From Isoetes taiwanensis (Eukaryota > Streptophyta > Lycopodiopsida > Isoetales > Isoetaceae): a stretch of DNA of 64,000 nt. The stretch spans positions 11,544,689 to 11,608,688 of the forward strand of contig JAJEKV010000041.1 of assembly GCA_021234155.1 (NCBI GenBank), read 5' to 3'. The notes below the pieces were generated by a model. It searched no databases. It saw nothing but the letters and a program-made list of their open reading frames with translations, and was not told where the DNA came from. Below are positions 48,515 through 60,915 of the stretch, piece after piece; the stretch's first letter is position 1; every line of letters begins with the position of its first letter. Position numbers and translations under genes: made by a program.

Positions 48515-50635
48515 ATCTCTCGACGTTAACAACTTTGCTACCAATTTCTTAGCCATTGTTTTCATTCCTGGATGTCGGGAAATTTTCGAGGTCGGAAACT
48601 CTTCCAAGCTATCGACCACAATACGTTTTGCGGGTTACCATGAGCATAAAAGGTGGATTGCCACCTACAGTCCATAGTAGACACTAAGTTCTTTAGATGG
48701 AATAGAATACTATATGAAACTATCTCTGCGAATTCTTCTGCTATATATAACTTCATATACAGAACGAACCTTATATGGTGCTATGTGATGAAACATATTT
48801 ACTGAGCATTTATGCCATGCTTTAAATTATGAAGAATGAAGAAGGGTGGATTGGATTTGTACTAAGTTTAAATTATGAAAAATGAAGAATGGTGTAGACG
48901 TGTAAATATATATCTCAACCTAGAAGAACGTTGATATCACAATCAAGTTGTTGTATATTATGAGGCCTGGACCTCTTATTCTAGGACCCAGACCTCTTAT
49001 GGCATAACAACAATGTCACGTTCCACCCTTGATTCTAGGGGCACAGAGGGCAAGTTGACCCTGGTGGACACACCATGAAGTGTAGTTACAAGAAACATCG
49101 ACTAAAATAGCAAAATGTCAAATAGATGATTAAGAATGCAATGTAAAAATAAATATAAAAATCGTGGTCTCTTAAGATATTCCTGGCAACACCCTTGGAA
49201 GATAATTTTGGCAACAATCTTGAGAATTTGTCATAGGTGGCACGACATAATTGGCTCATGCACTTGAAATGCTTGCAACCAAACTTTAAATTGCAAGAAC
49301 GGATAGAAAGTGGACGAAACCTGCAGAAATAGGTTAAGTGATCATGACGATGTGAAATGGACTTTGGTTGCATGTAATGCATGTGCCTTAGTACACCAAA
49401 TTTGCATACATTTGCAGACTGATATTCAAACCGTGTTAAGCATGCATCATTTTTCCAAACATCGTTCTCATTTAGATTATCGTTCTCATCATTCACATTT
49501 TGTTTCAGCAGAGGTCAAATTTGATCTACCACGTTTGAAACATTTCCATACATTGAGCAGAGCAAATAATAGTGTTGGGCAATATTGCATGACGGACCAT
49601 CTCCATGATGCATATCATAAATTTGTTCTTACCATATGGAAAGCTATTGGGTTAATGGGTTCATGTTTTATTCATATGCATTTTGAAAAACCATTTTGCA
49701 TAAATATATTGGCAACTATAGAGGTTAGAATTCTCCATGCTCAAACACAGTTCAATTTTTGTATGTTCGGAACTTAGATTCTTTTGATTTAATGCAAAAC
49801 ATCTTTCGTAACGAGTCGTTATGGTCAATATTCTTCTATACACAAGGCAACAAAGTGCAGGTTCAAATTATGCACGTTCTAGCATGTATAGACGAGTTGG
49901 GGAAGAGACACGTTCGCGGCGGCCTTGGCCACCGCGATAAGTTTCTTGTATTAGATAATGCACCTAAGATCATAAAATGCATATTTTTTTAAGCACTCTA
50001 TTTATTTTCCCTTATTTGTTGAACACATGATTTTTGGATGAAAACTTTTAACATCTTTAGTCCATGTGTCCATACCACCTAAGCCACAAACACCAGATCA
50101 TAGAAACTGAGAATCTCGGAAACCTAGAATAGCCCAAGTATCACTTATATATGTTCAAAATGGACCCATCATCATAAATAATAAAAGCCAATGAATAGTG
50201 GGATGTCAATTTTGGATTATGATGTGTTGATTGTGATATATTGATGGCCACTTTGACGTGGTTCTTACTTGATTGCAGTTTAGGGGAATGGATAATTGTT
50301 CTCCTTCTTACAATAAAATATTTACTTAGATAGGTAAGGCTAATATTTAACCAAGGTAAAATATAATGCGTCAATCAAGTGATTTGGTTTTTTAGTTTCA
50401 TCACATGTTTGAGACTGTATATTATTATGGCACGCAGGCTCTAGGGGTTATATCTACCTAACCTCAGGAAGGGATAAATAACTAGTTCCTCGTGATAACA
50501 AGAAGGGCAAAAGAACACTCTAAAGGACAACAATCTCCAATCTAGGTTTGAGTCTATACCCTTCATTTGGGTCAAGCTATTCAAGCTTTGTTATTTTGAA
50601 GAGCTTTTGGAGATAAAGCTTTTAGCTAGTATGGT
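48515..50635. other. unassigned sequence with overlapping long frames
   Basis: Between 49086 and 49777 the strands carry overlapping open frames of 136 (minus) and 155 (plus) codons. Neither shows a family motif that I recognise. The minus frame has a Cys/His cluster (LKFGCKHFKCMSQLC) that might be a transposase-type zinc finger, but support is weak. Confidence 0.25.
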
Positions 50636-50800
50636 TTTAATCCCTTTGTTATTTCGTTATTTACTTCTATCTATGTTGGGCTATACTTATCCTTTTAGAA
50701 ATCTTTGGTCCAGTCTGGGGTTTGCTTTTGTATTGTTTGTAAATATTATATACAAGTGTTCTTGCCTTCACATACATGCATACACATAGAGAAGAGAAGG
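50636..50800 (+). repeat. dispersed repeat, copy 1
   Basis: 'ttgttatttcgttatttact', 'gggtttgcttttgtattgtt' and 'caagtgttcttgccttcaca' appear in the same order and spacing as at 58690-58850. This marks two copies of one unnamed dispersed element of at least 160 bp. The sequence following ('acacatagagaagagaagg') does not match. Confidence 0.75.
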
Positions 50801-53800
50801 AGAGGGAGAGTGGAGAGGGGCAAGAGAAGCGTTGGGTTTCAAATACATGTTGGGACAACAAAATCGGCCCACATTCAGAAGACCTAACTTCAGAAGTAAT
50901 TGTGCCATGAAAATACCTGATTCAAACCCTAATTTGAAACGCCCTAAATCGATTTTGGATAATGGTGATAACGGGATAGGTTATCACATCATAAATGTAA
51001 GTAATTTTGGGCTATTCCCATTTAACTTATATGTTCAAAAAATCAAACATGGGCTAATCCTTTTTTACAATGTCCGTAAGGGAATCAAGACTTGGGAGAT
51101 TCCCCCTTTTCACATGATAAAAAAGAATTTTATATGGGTGATTATATCTCTAAGAAATGCGTAATTGGTCCTACTAATTTGTCAAATCTTAATTAAAAGA
51201 TTTAAAATAAAATAGCCCGTTTGCGATTAATCGTCCTTAATTTTTACCCTAGTTACCAATAACAAGACTCCAAAAACATTTCTTGAACATATGTAGCTGC
51301 ACTGCAAGAAGTCAATGATATTTTTGGTAGTATATATCAGATGAAAGATCATCATCAAGCAAATGAAGTTTCGAAAGCCTTTGAGTCCAACATGCTTAAA
51401 GAAAAGTACCGGATATGATGATCACGTTCGAGATAAGAATGTGCTAGAATGATTTAGAATGTGCCATAATGAATAAAAGTTGTCATGCTTTGTCATTCTC
51501 AAACTGTCAAATTCTACTTTATAGGCTCCTGTATGCTTCTAGTCACATGAAGATGTGCTTGATGCAATTTATCATGGTCGTTTGATGCTAGATATGCTAA
51601 AGTGTTTACAGAAATGAGTCTTACGCTAAAAGTCCTCAAATAGCTCAGCGTGGCCACTGCAGGTTGGCAGTATCCATGTAAGTACATATGTCGTGGTACA
51701 ACTTTACTGTCAGATCAACTGATAGTAGTTAGAAGCTGGCGAATGTTACTGTTCTTAATGAAGTAATTAACCTGATGGGGCAATAAATACTTCTGGAATT
51801 ACATACTGCATACAATACTTTCATGTATCACTGTTGAAAATGTTTTGGAATGATCCATAATAGATGGAAGTGTTTCCTCAAGTGTCACACTCATGAGTCA
51901 CCCTATAAATTCTCTAGTCAATCTTGTGCTATCTATGACTTACCCTTGCCAAGTTATCATCATCATGGTGTGGCATTTGCTACTCAAAGTAGGTCATCAA
52001 CAGCGTACTCTTAAAATTTAGGCTTACAAATTTGCAAGCTCGTGATAAATTATGATTTTGTATTGATATTATCAATTTTCCTGTGGTTTCTTTAAATATT
52101 TTCTATTTGGATAAGAAATCTAACCATATATTGCTTGTAAAGATATCAATGGTCATTTCCTTCTCAATTGGTGTTCTTGACAAATATAGTTCGAGACATG
52201 TCCAATCATATATTTCAAAAAATAAAGACGTGATATGATGTCTTCAAAATTAGGTCAGAGATCATGGGTAATACAATTTTATAGTCATTGCTTTTAGATG
52301 GAAGACTTACTACAAATTATATTACACATGCCTGTCATGGTTTTAATTGCATTGAGAAATAAACCAGGGAATTTGTGCTAGAATCTCATCGACCAATACT
52401 TCACGTCATTGTGAAGGTAAATAATACATCTCATACTGCATACATATTTTGCCTTTAAGACTGGTTTAAGAAAGCAAACCAATTTTGGATGCATGTAAGC
52501 AGCAAAACTTGTTATAGATAGGTGGAAAAGTTTGGGTGTTTCTAGAACGGTGCAGATGGGGCCATTTGGTATTTGATAGGACAAAGCATGCATATTGTGG
52601 TTATTGAATGATCTACCACAGCATGCATACCTACTTTTACATCGGCTTATTTCAATGTTATGCCAGAATATGAGATGGCTCTTTTAGAAGCTTCATTAGA
52701 TAATAGTGGAAATTCCTATTATCACGAAAGATATTTCCTTTTGTTGTCCATCCCCACTACTATATGGAGATATACTACAAAAGAAATTTGATTCTCCAAA
52801 TAGAAAATTAGGGGAGAATTTACCTTCCATTCACCATGTGTTCATCCATAGATCACTTTTACCATATGGATAATTTCCACCCTGAAAATCCTGAAGAACT
52901 GATGGTGAAACTTAGAGAATCGATGGAATTCTGAATTGGATTCACCATTGACCTGTAATTGACCATCAAAATTTCCACTTCCATTCACCATAAATTCACC
53001 TATAATTCTCTATCAAAATTTCTACTTCCAGTATCCATGGAATTCAAATATTTTCCACCTCATTTTCAAAAACTTCTAAAATAATTTCTAAACAAGAGTA
53101 TGTAAACCTCTGAACTAGAGTGTGTCTTTTTTATCAATTTCTGATGCGATATATTTAGACGTATTCATTGTGTATATTGACAATTCAATGGTTTATGATT
53201 AATAAATAATAATAATAAAAAAAAATGTATCACTTAGACATAAGTTATCACTTAGGTACGCCAAAAATAATAATTATTTCAGCTATCCTTAGTAAGTGAT
53301 CTCAATCATCGACTGTTACTGTGGTGTATAGAACAACTAACTAGCTGGTATATAGAATATAATAGATTAGCATGTGCCTAGAGCGGGTTTCAAAATTTTT
53401 GGTAGTGTCATCTGCGCATGGTGGGAGTGGTTGATCCTAATGGGGTTGAAATGAAGTCAAAACAAGAAAGTAAAGGCATATTCTTGCTCTAGTCAATGAG
53501 TAAATTTCGAATACATCTTCATATGTACAAAATTATGCTGTTAAATGCCTGATTTGGGGCACGACGCGCCATGTTTTAAAATTTTTGGAGAGGCTTCCTG
53601 CACATGGTGTGAGTGTTGTCTAGAACTCGAGGGATCTTGCGATTCTTGCCTAGGAAAATTTATGCCATCATTATATAAGCTTTACAAGGCATTGAATTAA
53701 CGTTTCTATACTTTATATTGCTCAAACATTTTCTACACATGGAATAAAAATTTTATTCATGGGATTCACAAAAATTTTATTTACACTTTCTACTTTTGTC

Positions 53801-54011
53801 TTTTAATAAACCTAGCTAAGCGCATGTCTTTGGGCATGCAAGTGACACATCTGCCATGCAAAAGGCACATGCCAAAGAGTCTTCAAAATGTTGAACGATC
53901 TCCATCTCTATAGTCTCTTGTAGCAGGATCAACTTAATGTTTGTTACTAGCTTCTCCTTGTTGAATTCATACAGGATCTCTAACACAAGATGTTAAAACT
54001 TGTGTGTAGGA
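50801..54011. other. unassigned AT-rich sequence
   Basis: No gene is recognisable in this 3.2-kb stretch. Plus-strand frame 50832-51164 (110 codons) has no family signs. Confidence 0.35.
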
Positions 54012-54720
54012 TCAAGAAAGTCTATCTCTGCTGGTAATGCCGGCTTTTTTCAAAGCTCGGGCAAATGGTGAGTCTCGTTCGTGCTTCGCCAGTTTCTTTG
54101 GCACTTTCAATAGGTCTGGTGGCGGCTTTGTCGGCTGTCTGCCTATGATGAACCTTATCTTGTGAGCATTGTAGTACTCAGGATAGCCATCGTACATCTT
54201 TTTGTAATGCATGTACTCTGCCATCTTCTTCTAATACACTTTATCTGCATTGAAGGTGCATGCTTCCGTCGTCGTCTTGCCTCCTGTCTTCTTGTCTAGT
54301 TCCGGCTGCGTAGGAGATGGCAAGTATTAGAAATTAACATGTCTAAAGAGAAGTCTATTGGTTGAAGTGCCCATGATCTTATTTCTCAAATTTGTCCAAG
54401 TGACAACCTACTGTTTGACCACCTATTATGATCTTATCCTAGGATGAGTAGTAGCTAAAGGAGTATTAACATTTCTTTCATTGCTATCATATTTGATTCT
54501 AGGATGGGTACTTCCTTCTAAAGTTGACTACCTAGGGCTTGCCTAGCTTGACTCCACCAATATCAACAAAAGCTATGGATGTATTTAAATCAAGCTTTTT
54601 GATGTATGTACCAACATTATAGGTATTAGGGGAATCCAAGATCCACTTGATGTCTCCAAGGGGTTGGTTGATAAGCTTGTATCAAGAATTACAATTCAGC
54701 AAAGAAAAATTTCACGCCTC
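54012..54720 (-). other. coding-like relic, possibly DNA-transposon derived
   Basis: At 54224-54012 a 70-codon frame reads YDGYPEYYNAHKIRFIIG and ARALKKAGITSRDRL. Directly upstream the frame continues past one stop with DKKTGGKTTTEACTF. Further upstream, 54690-54530 reads GDIKWILDSPNTYNV and SIAFVDIGGVKLGKP. The Lys/Tyr-rich wording is reminiscent of plant transposase C-terminal regions, but I cannot assign a family. Confidence 0.22.
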
Positions 54721-54984
54721 TAGTTGAACTATGCATAAAGCCTAGCATTTCTTTGGCTACTTCAATAAGCTGTTGAAGGTCAAAAAGAACTTTATCAGCC
54801 GGGGATTATTCCAATCATTTGGCTTTCCTGCCCAGCAGAGTATCACTTGCAAAAAGAAAATAAATAAAAGAATAAAAATGTAAGATTAAACCATAAAATT
54901 ACGCATCATTGATTAGCATTCAGGTCAATCCATAAAGATGATGATAAAGAAGAAGAAGTACATGAAGGGGAGAATGCCATAGCC
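54721..54984. other. no recognisable gene
   Basis: Short AT-rich stretch before LINE E. Confidence 0.3.
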
Positions 54985-57900
54985 AGGACGAATATCTTGG
55001 ATGCTATGCTTTTGAAATTGGGATTTGGGTCTGGTTTCTGATCTATGATGCATAAAATGTTGATTTCTGCTAAGGGGGTAGTACTGTATCATGGAGAACC
55101 ATTGGTTCTTTTTCCAATTGAACGTGGAATAAGGCAAGGTTGCCCTTTAGCTCCTTTTTTGTTTACTATAGTGGCAGAAGGACTTTCGCAACTATTGCAT
55201 GAAATTTGAAAAGGATGGTTTGGTAAAGGGATTATTATTGGTGGAAGGTGAACAGGTTTTGGTTAATCAGTTTGCAGACGATACCTTCTTGCTAGTGGAT
55301 GGTGACGAGAATAATGTGCAGATAATAAAAAAGATTTTAAATATATATTTTCAATTGCATCTGGTTGTCTCCTTAATTGGGCTAAGTGTAGTGCTTTATG
55401 GGTGGGGAAGGAAGCAGTTCCGCATTTTTTATATGAGTAGTATGTCCGAAGGTTTTTTTTTTTTTTTTTTTTGAAGAAGCGTGTGTCATCAATATATTAA
55501 AAGAATGGTAATGTTACAAAGCAAGTGAGGAGGAAGGAGAAGCGCCCCAAAGAGGCAGTGATACCTCGACACTCCACAACAAACTCACGGAAAAACTGCA
55601 ACTCTCTGGCTGTATAAACCGACCATCACCATCTACAACACCCAAGAAGTCCCGCCAAATGGCAAACTTCCGCTCTACTACTCCGGGAACACCGTAAAGC
55701 TTTGAAATAGCTTGTACCGAAGTCGAGGAATGCGGAGAGGCCGCAGGCCGCTGAATCCCCGAAGATCCACAACCGCCCGGCCTTCCAAATCAGCCACACC
55801 AACCAAGCCCACGACAGATGCAAGGCTTCTTTGCCGCAAGAGCCGCCAAGCACCGAGATACACATGAAGCGAAAGAATGGCGGCTAGTCAATCTCACGAA
55901 GCGAGCCCCGACCCAATCCAGGCGGTACGCAAGTGAGGGCATAAAACCGCAGACAATGCTCTACAGCCTCACAATGAAGGCCACAACAAGGGGGCGAGAG
56001 AGGGCTCACACCCGCCTAAACCGACTCACAAGGACATTCACCTCGACATACGGTGCACCACGCCACGAAGCACCCTAACTAACCGATTGGAGGAAGTGAG
56101 CTCCATGTCCACGCCCAAACCGAGCGCCATCGAAACCCGGAAGCTGCGGAGACCACTTGCCCGAAGGGGCGGTGTGTCATGAATAGCCAGCACACTGGTA
56201 AGAAATCGCACAAAGCAAGAAGACACAACATCCGGATGAACCTTCCAAAACCGCACCACCACATCATCCCCGAGGGACTATAGGTATGTGTGGCGGAATA
56301 CTCCCCGCCCGTGCTCCCGTGATAGGAGGTCAGCGCCCCTCAGTAAAAGCGAGCTCGAAAAGAAATCCCACGAAGCTAGCTGACCACCCCAATACCAATC
56401 CTCCAAAGGTGAGCACAAAGAGCTTCGCCTCCAACGGGCCCTCAAGGTCAAAGCATGCATGCGATGGCGACCCAAGGGCAAGTGTGCGGGGGTAGAGGAA
56501 CCCACAAGAAAGGAGAAGAGTGGTGATAAAGCGAGGCATAATCTAGTTGGAAGAGCACGCACGCACATGATCCCAAGCCCCCTTAACACTCCTCGTGTGA
56601 GAAAGGGGATGCATGTGGGAAAGGCCGAAACTATATAATAGTGCGGGCAACTCCACATGCAGAGGCTGGCTCCCCAAACGCCACACAATGGCGAGAGAGG
56701 CAAACAACAACGGGCCAAGCACGGGGAGAAGAAATGTATGTTGTTTAAACAACAAGGAGGACTTGGTATGTTGGATCTTTCTTTCTGAGGGTAAGGTCTT
56801 AGCTTCTAAGCTATTGTTCGGGTTTGTTGAAAGATGATTGTGCATCACCGGTATGAAGTTACTTAAACAATCGGTAAAGAAGTGTATGGTTTTTCATAAG
56901 CGAGGTGTGAGAATTGAGCTCCCTTGGGCATTGTTATATCCATTGAAAGCTTATTCACATGCCTCTCCAGTAGGCCTGGAAGGTAGTCCAGCAGGTGATT
57001 ACATTCGATTGGGAATGTCTCCAGGCCTCTTCCCCCTTTCTGTGGCTGCCTTTGTATACTCATGGACAACTACACCCAGTTGTAGAATTTATGCATGCGC
57101 ATTCCCAAGCGAGGTGGAGGAGAGCAGGTGTTATTTCTATTGAATAGTGGAATTTTGGTATTGACATTGCTCCTTGGCAATGGTTTCAGGAGACATATGG
57201 GTCGTTGGATAAAGATATCAGTATATGGGCTTATGTAGCAAGTGCTCTTCCTCTAATTAAGAAGGTGGGTAACAAGAGATGCTGGAATTTTGTTCAAGGT
57301 ATAAAGAAGGCAAGAAGCTAGTAAGTTCATGCTACAGATTGCTTACCTCCTCAAGTACTTTATCACCTTCTCGAAAATGGCACTTACAGACTTTGCCTTC
57401 TCAATGGCAATCCATCTGGAACCTTGTTTGGTCTAAATATAATCCTCCAAAGGTAAATGTAAATGTTCTACTTTGGCAGGTGATTCATCGCTCTTTGAGA
57501 GTTAATGAGATGGTTCATCGCTTTAAGCCGGGAGTAAGCCCACTTTGCCCAATGTATGAGCAGTGCATTGAAACATTGGAGCACTGTTTATATTTGTTTG
57601 TGAGCCGAAAGAGTAGTCTTAGGTCCCGGGCCGCATTCTCTTTTTGGAGTATCTTTGGATAGTCAGCACTTTCTTTTGGGTATTTATCCAAATCAGTGGA
57701 CTGCTTCTAAAAGGATTGCATTTCACATGGCAAAAATGGAGTGTATGGAAGCGAAGGCGAAGAAAGGTCTTTTATGATAAGCGTATTTCTTCTCAGGTGG
57801 TGCTTCAAGAAATTCGTAAGAAGTTGTATAATTGTTTTTCAGATCTCAATTGGCCCGATCATTATTAAAATTCCAATATGGAGTGATCATCTAAAAGTGA

Positions 57901-57994
57901 TTGATGCTTCAGGGACATTTCTTACTTCTGGAAGTACTTTGTAATATTTTGAGTGTATAATATGAAGTAAAACACGTTCTTCAAAAAAAAAAAA
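54985..57994 (+). mobile_element. LINE E, truncated L1-type ORF2 split by LINE F
   Basis: The left part (54985-55452) reads RT motifs: LDAMLLKLGFGS, HGEPLVLFPIERGIRQGCPL (motif B) and NQFADDTFLL (motif C, FADD). It stops at the T-run of LINE F. The right part (about 56735-57994) resumes with KKCMLFKQQGGLGMLD. It continues through the linker to HRSLRVNEMVHRF and a damaged knuckle (SPLCPMYEQCIETLEHCL) and ends in an A-run at 57983-57994. The thumb region expected between the parts is missing, so insertion of LINE F was accompanied by a deletion or later loss. Many stops are present. Confidence 0.85.
55453..56734 (-). mobile_element. LINE F, truncated LINE nested in LINE E
   Basis: A T-run at 55453-55472 is its poly(A) tail. 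The minus strand is G+C-richer than its surroundings. It reads LINE C-terminal text in broken frames: a Trp-rich segment at 55865-55626 (LSWAWLVWLIWKAGRLWIF) and a longer frame at 56718-56278 with ARCCLPLSPLCGVWG and WDFFSSSLLL. The family position is less certain than for LINEs A-E because the catalytic RT part is absent and stops are frequent. The nested placement is clear from the interrupted LINE E reading. Confidence 0.7.
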
Positions 57995-59160
57995 GAAATG
58001 TTTAGCGGAAGGTAATGCTAAAGTCTAAATTCTAGGAAAAATTGATGAAGGCTAAAGTCTAAAGTCTAAAAAAAAAAAAATAAAAAAAAAATGATTAGGG
58101 TGAAATGAGCTTTTCAATGGGCACTCGCAACTTTTTGGCATCTAAAAACCCAAAAACTTTAGCCCATATCCATATGAGAAAAAATAAAAATGATTTTCAC
58201 CACCTAAAATACAATTATTAATTGTGGCCATCAGATAATTAGATATGCCTAAAATATGCCTAAAAAGATGCATAAACCCATGATCCTCTCCCTAACAACT
58301 TGCCCCTTAATAGGGGCCAATCTAAGAATTCCAACGATCTAGAAAACTTACGATTTTTCTTTTGTTTCTTTTGTTAAACCAGTTGTGCACCGCCAAGGCC
58401 AGAAAGAGGAGGACCTTTAGCTTGGCCTAAATTGTCATAGAGAAATCTTGATTTTTATTTATTTATTTATTTTTAACTTTTCTTATCATGTGCAATAATT
58501 GACAAACGAGAGAGAGGGGACCTCGTGATCTATCTATGATCTATCTATTAAAAAAGAGATCCAAAGAATGTAGTGGAAAGCACTTAATTACATGCCATGG
58601 AGAGAGACATAAACCAACATAAGCACTTAGCATGAAGAGCATGGGGACTATTCATGCTGGATTTGGGATAACAAATTTTAACTATTATAATTTTATCTCT
58701 TTGTTATTTCATTATTTACTTTTGTTGGTGTTTAGCTATCATTTTGGCATTCTTTGGCCCAGTTTTGGGTTTGCTTTTGTATTGTTTATAAATATTCTAT
58801 AAGCACAAGTGTTCTTCCCTTCACACACACATACACACACACACAAATAGATATGTTCTATGTGTTATACGTCAATCATCTTGTAGCAACACGTATAGGA
58901 TAAGATAATGCTCAATGGTCAAGTGGCTAGAACAATGGTCCCAACTATCTAAAAAAATCATGATTTTTCTGAAGAATCCCAACTATCTGGAAAAATCATG
59001 ATTTTTCTTCTAGAGAGAATTGACATCTAGCTTGGCCTTGACTGTCATGGACAAATCTTGATTTTATTTTTACCACAAGCAACAATTGCCAAACGAAAGA
59101 GAGGGACCTCCCGCTTGGTCGATGGACTATCTATAAAAAAGATCCAAAGTATATAGTGGT
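57995..59160. repeat. repeat-rich sequence with a diverged direct duplication
   Basis: 'agcttggcc(t)taa' then 'tgtcat(a/g)ga' then 'aaatcttgatttt', followed by 'acaaacgagagagagg' and 'atccaaag', occurs at about 58399-58575. A related version lies at about 59015-59158. In between, 'cccaactatctggaaaaatc' is itself doubled at about 58938-59012. TTTA and CA microsatellites lie at 58453-58472 and 58825-58850. There is no coding. Confidence 0.7.
58685..58855 (+). repeat. dispersed repeat, copy 2
   Basis: The counterpart of 50636-50800, same orientation. Shared blocks are 'ttgttatttc', 'ttatttacttttg', 'tgggtttgcttttgtattgt' and 'acaagtgttctt'. Confidence 0.75.
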
Positions 59161-60900
59161 TGTGACGTTCAAAGCCATGATCACGGTCCCAAGGCGATAT
59201 CAGATCGCTCAATCAGCGTTACCACACTCCGATTGGCGATATGCGTAGCGGATAGCCAGGTAAGTAGCCCTAGGGGCAACTTGCTAGGAGTGTTCATATA
59301 TTATTAATGTGCACATGTGCACATTAATGAGGGCACACCTTTCCATGTTGGCATATTTTGCCACCTAGCCATTAAAGGCAAGTGGGGCCTTTCCAATTAT
59401 CCCACATGCCAAATTGGGTAATTGAAACCCTAGCCTAAACCCCCATGTCTATTTAGGGTAGGAAAACCCTAGCTTGCTAGTTTTTCGTCCTTAGGGTTTT
59501 AGAGCTCAGTTTTGGCTGCCCCAAGAGCCAAAACCGCCTCCCGTGATTTGGCGGCGAATTATGCATCGGTTTCCACGAATTACGATCATTTCGGCAGGAT
59601 GGTTGAACTTCAGTCGGGGAGGAGCCACTCAAGGATGGGGTATTTGGTCAATTTAATAGCTTAAACCGTCTTCTAGTCATAGAATCATTAGGTTTAGACT
59701 ATTAAATTGCCCATAGTAGCTATCTAGATCTTAGATCTAGGACACTAACTAAAGAACCTAACTCTATGATTAGATCTAGTTCTTTAGTTCTTACGTGATA
59801 TATTTGGATGATGTATCTGTGAACTCCTTGTATTGGGAAGGGGTAGAGGCCCTAAAGCTTGTAGTTGATGCTCCTAGAGTAGCCTCTCTAGCACTTTGTA
59901 GATTCGGCTGTGTACAAGAGCCACACAGGTTGTGGGTGAAGGGGCGGGCCCGGCTAAGAAGGAGGTTCATGTCCTAGCTCTTGAGGCATCCCCCCGGTGT
60001 GTAAAAACCTACCGGGGATCATTGTGACTAGGTCTAATGGCTTACCACCGAAAGTGGGTAAGGCATGGGCTCGACACCCGTGAAGTGGTGTACACTTTCC
60101 AGTGGGTTCGGTCCCGAACACAGGCGGTGGCCCTCTAGTCACCTTGAGTTAGCATGTAGATCTCTACGGAGGGGTGATCCCTACCGCCCCCCCCGGGCCT
60201 GGGAGGATGAGACCGGGGAATAGCCCCTTCGCTATGCATCCCGTGGCTCTGATCGAGTCCCGACACAGACCTACTACGCAAAGTGTGCCTGGGGAGGGGC
60301 GGATGGAGTGGACAACCCTATGCCATGTTCTTATGCCAGCCAAATCCATTGCCATGAATTGCATGCGCAATGAACTCACGGAGACCCAAGCGTGGAGTCA
60401 TCCCTTTGAGTGCGAGCCTTGGGTAGGATTCCCTATGTGATGTCTTTGATCTTTGTCTATGCAGATATGTGGAGGACCATCCCATTGATGGTCATATGAT
60501 GTTGATGTATGTACTATCGACATGTATGTTTACGCTTCGACTAGGTAGGCCCCGAGGGAGGCAGGGGTAAAGGACCCTTCATTCTTCCCCACTGGAACTC
60601 TTCAAGGTTGCGGTGATGCGTGGAGGAGCCCTATATTAGCATGGAGCTGGTATGGGGATGAACTCTGTTTGTATCACGGTGAGTGCACCGTATATGAGTA
60701 GGGGCGTCCGCGGTGGTATCGAGCAATGTTCTTGGAGACCAAGAGCAAAGCAGCGACCATGTTCCCGATGAGTACTAACTTGATAGGATCCTCAAGCCTC
60801 GAAAAGTGGGAAAATTTTTTTCTCACCTTTGTAGTTTATGCTAAGCTAGTAACAATTAAGTGAATTGGAATTTAACAAGATTAAAAAGAATGAGCCAAAA
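59161..60900. other. G+C-richer block without recognisable coding
   Basis: The block begins with 'ttgtgacgttcaaagccatg' and contains two structured sites. One is the palindrome at 59303-59328. The other is a CCCCGGT/ACCGGGG stem with a 12-nt loop at 59992-60017. Base composition changes abruptly at both ends. Open frames at 60174-60440 and 59954-60142 overlap on opposite strands and have no motif. It could be the leader or LTR region of a retroelement, but no primer-binding site or terminal repeat was found. Confidence 0.35.
59303..59328. repeat. perfect 26-bp palindrome
   Basis: ATTAATGTGCACA is followed at once by its exact reverse complement, with no loop. The next bases outward (T and G) do not pair. 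Confidence 0.95.
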
Positions 60901-60915
60901 TTTTCCCAAGTGAGG

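Noticed and set aside
58915-58945. TGGTCAAGTGG resembling a pol III A-box
   Set aside because: No B-box within the next 60 bp and no cloverleaf.
59160-60830. Ribosomal RNA in the GC-richer block
   Set aside because: No conserved rRNA words were recognised, and the block is too short and isolated for an rDNA unit.
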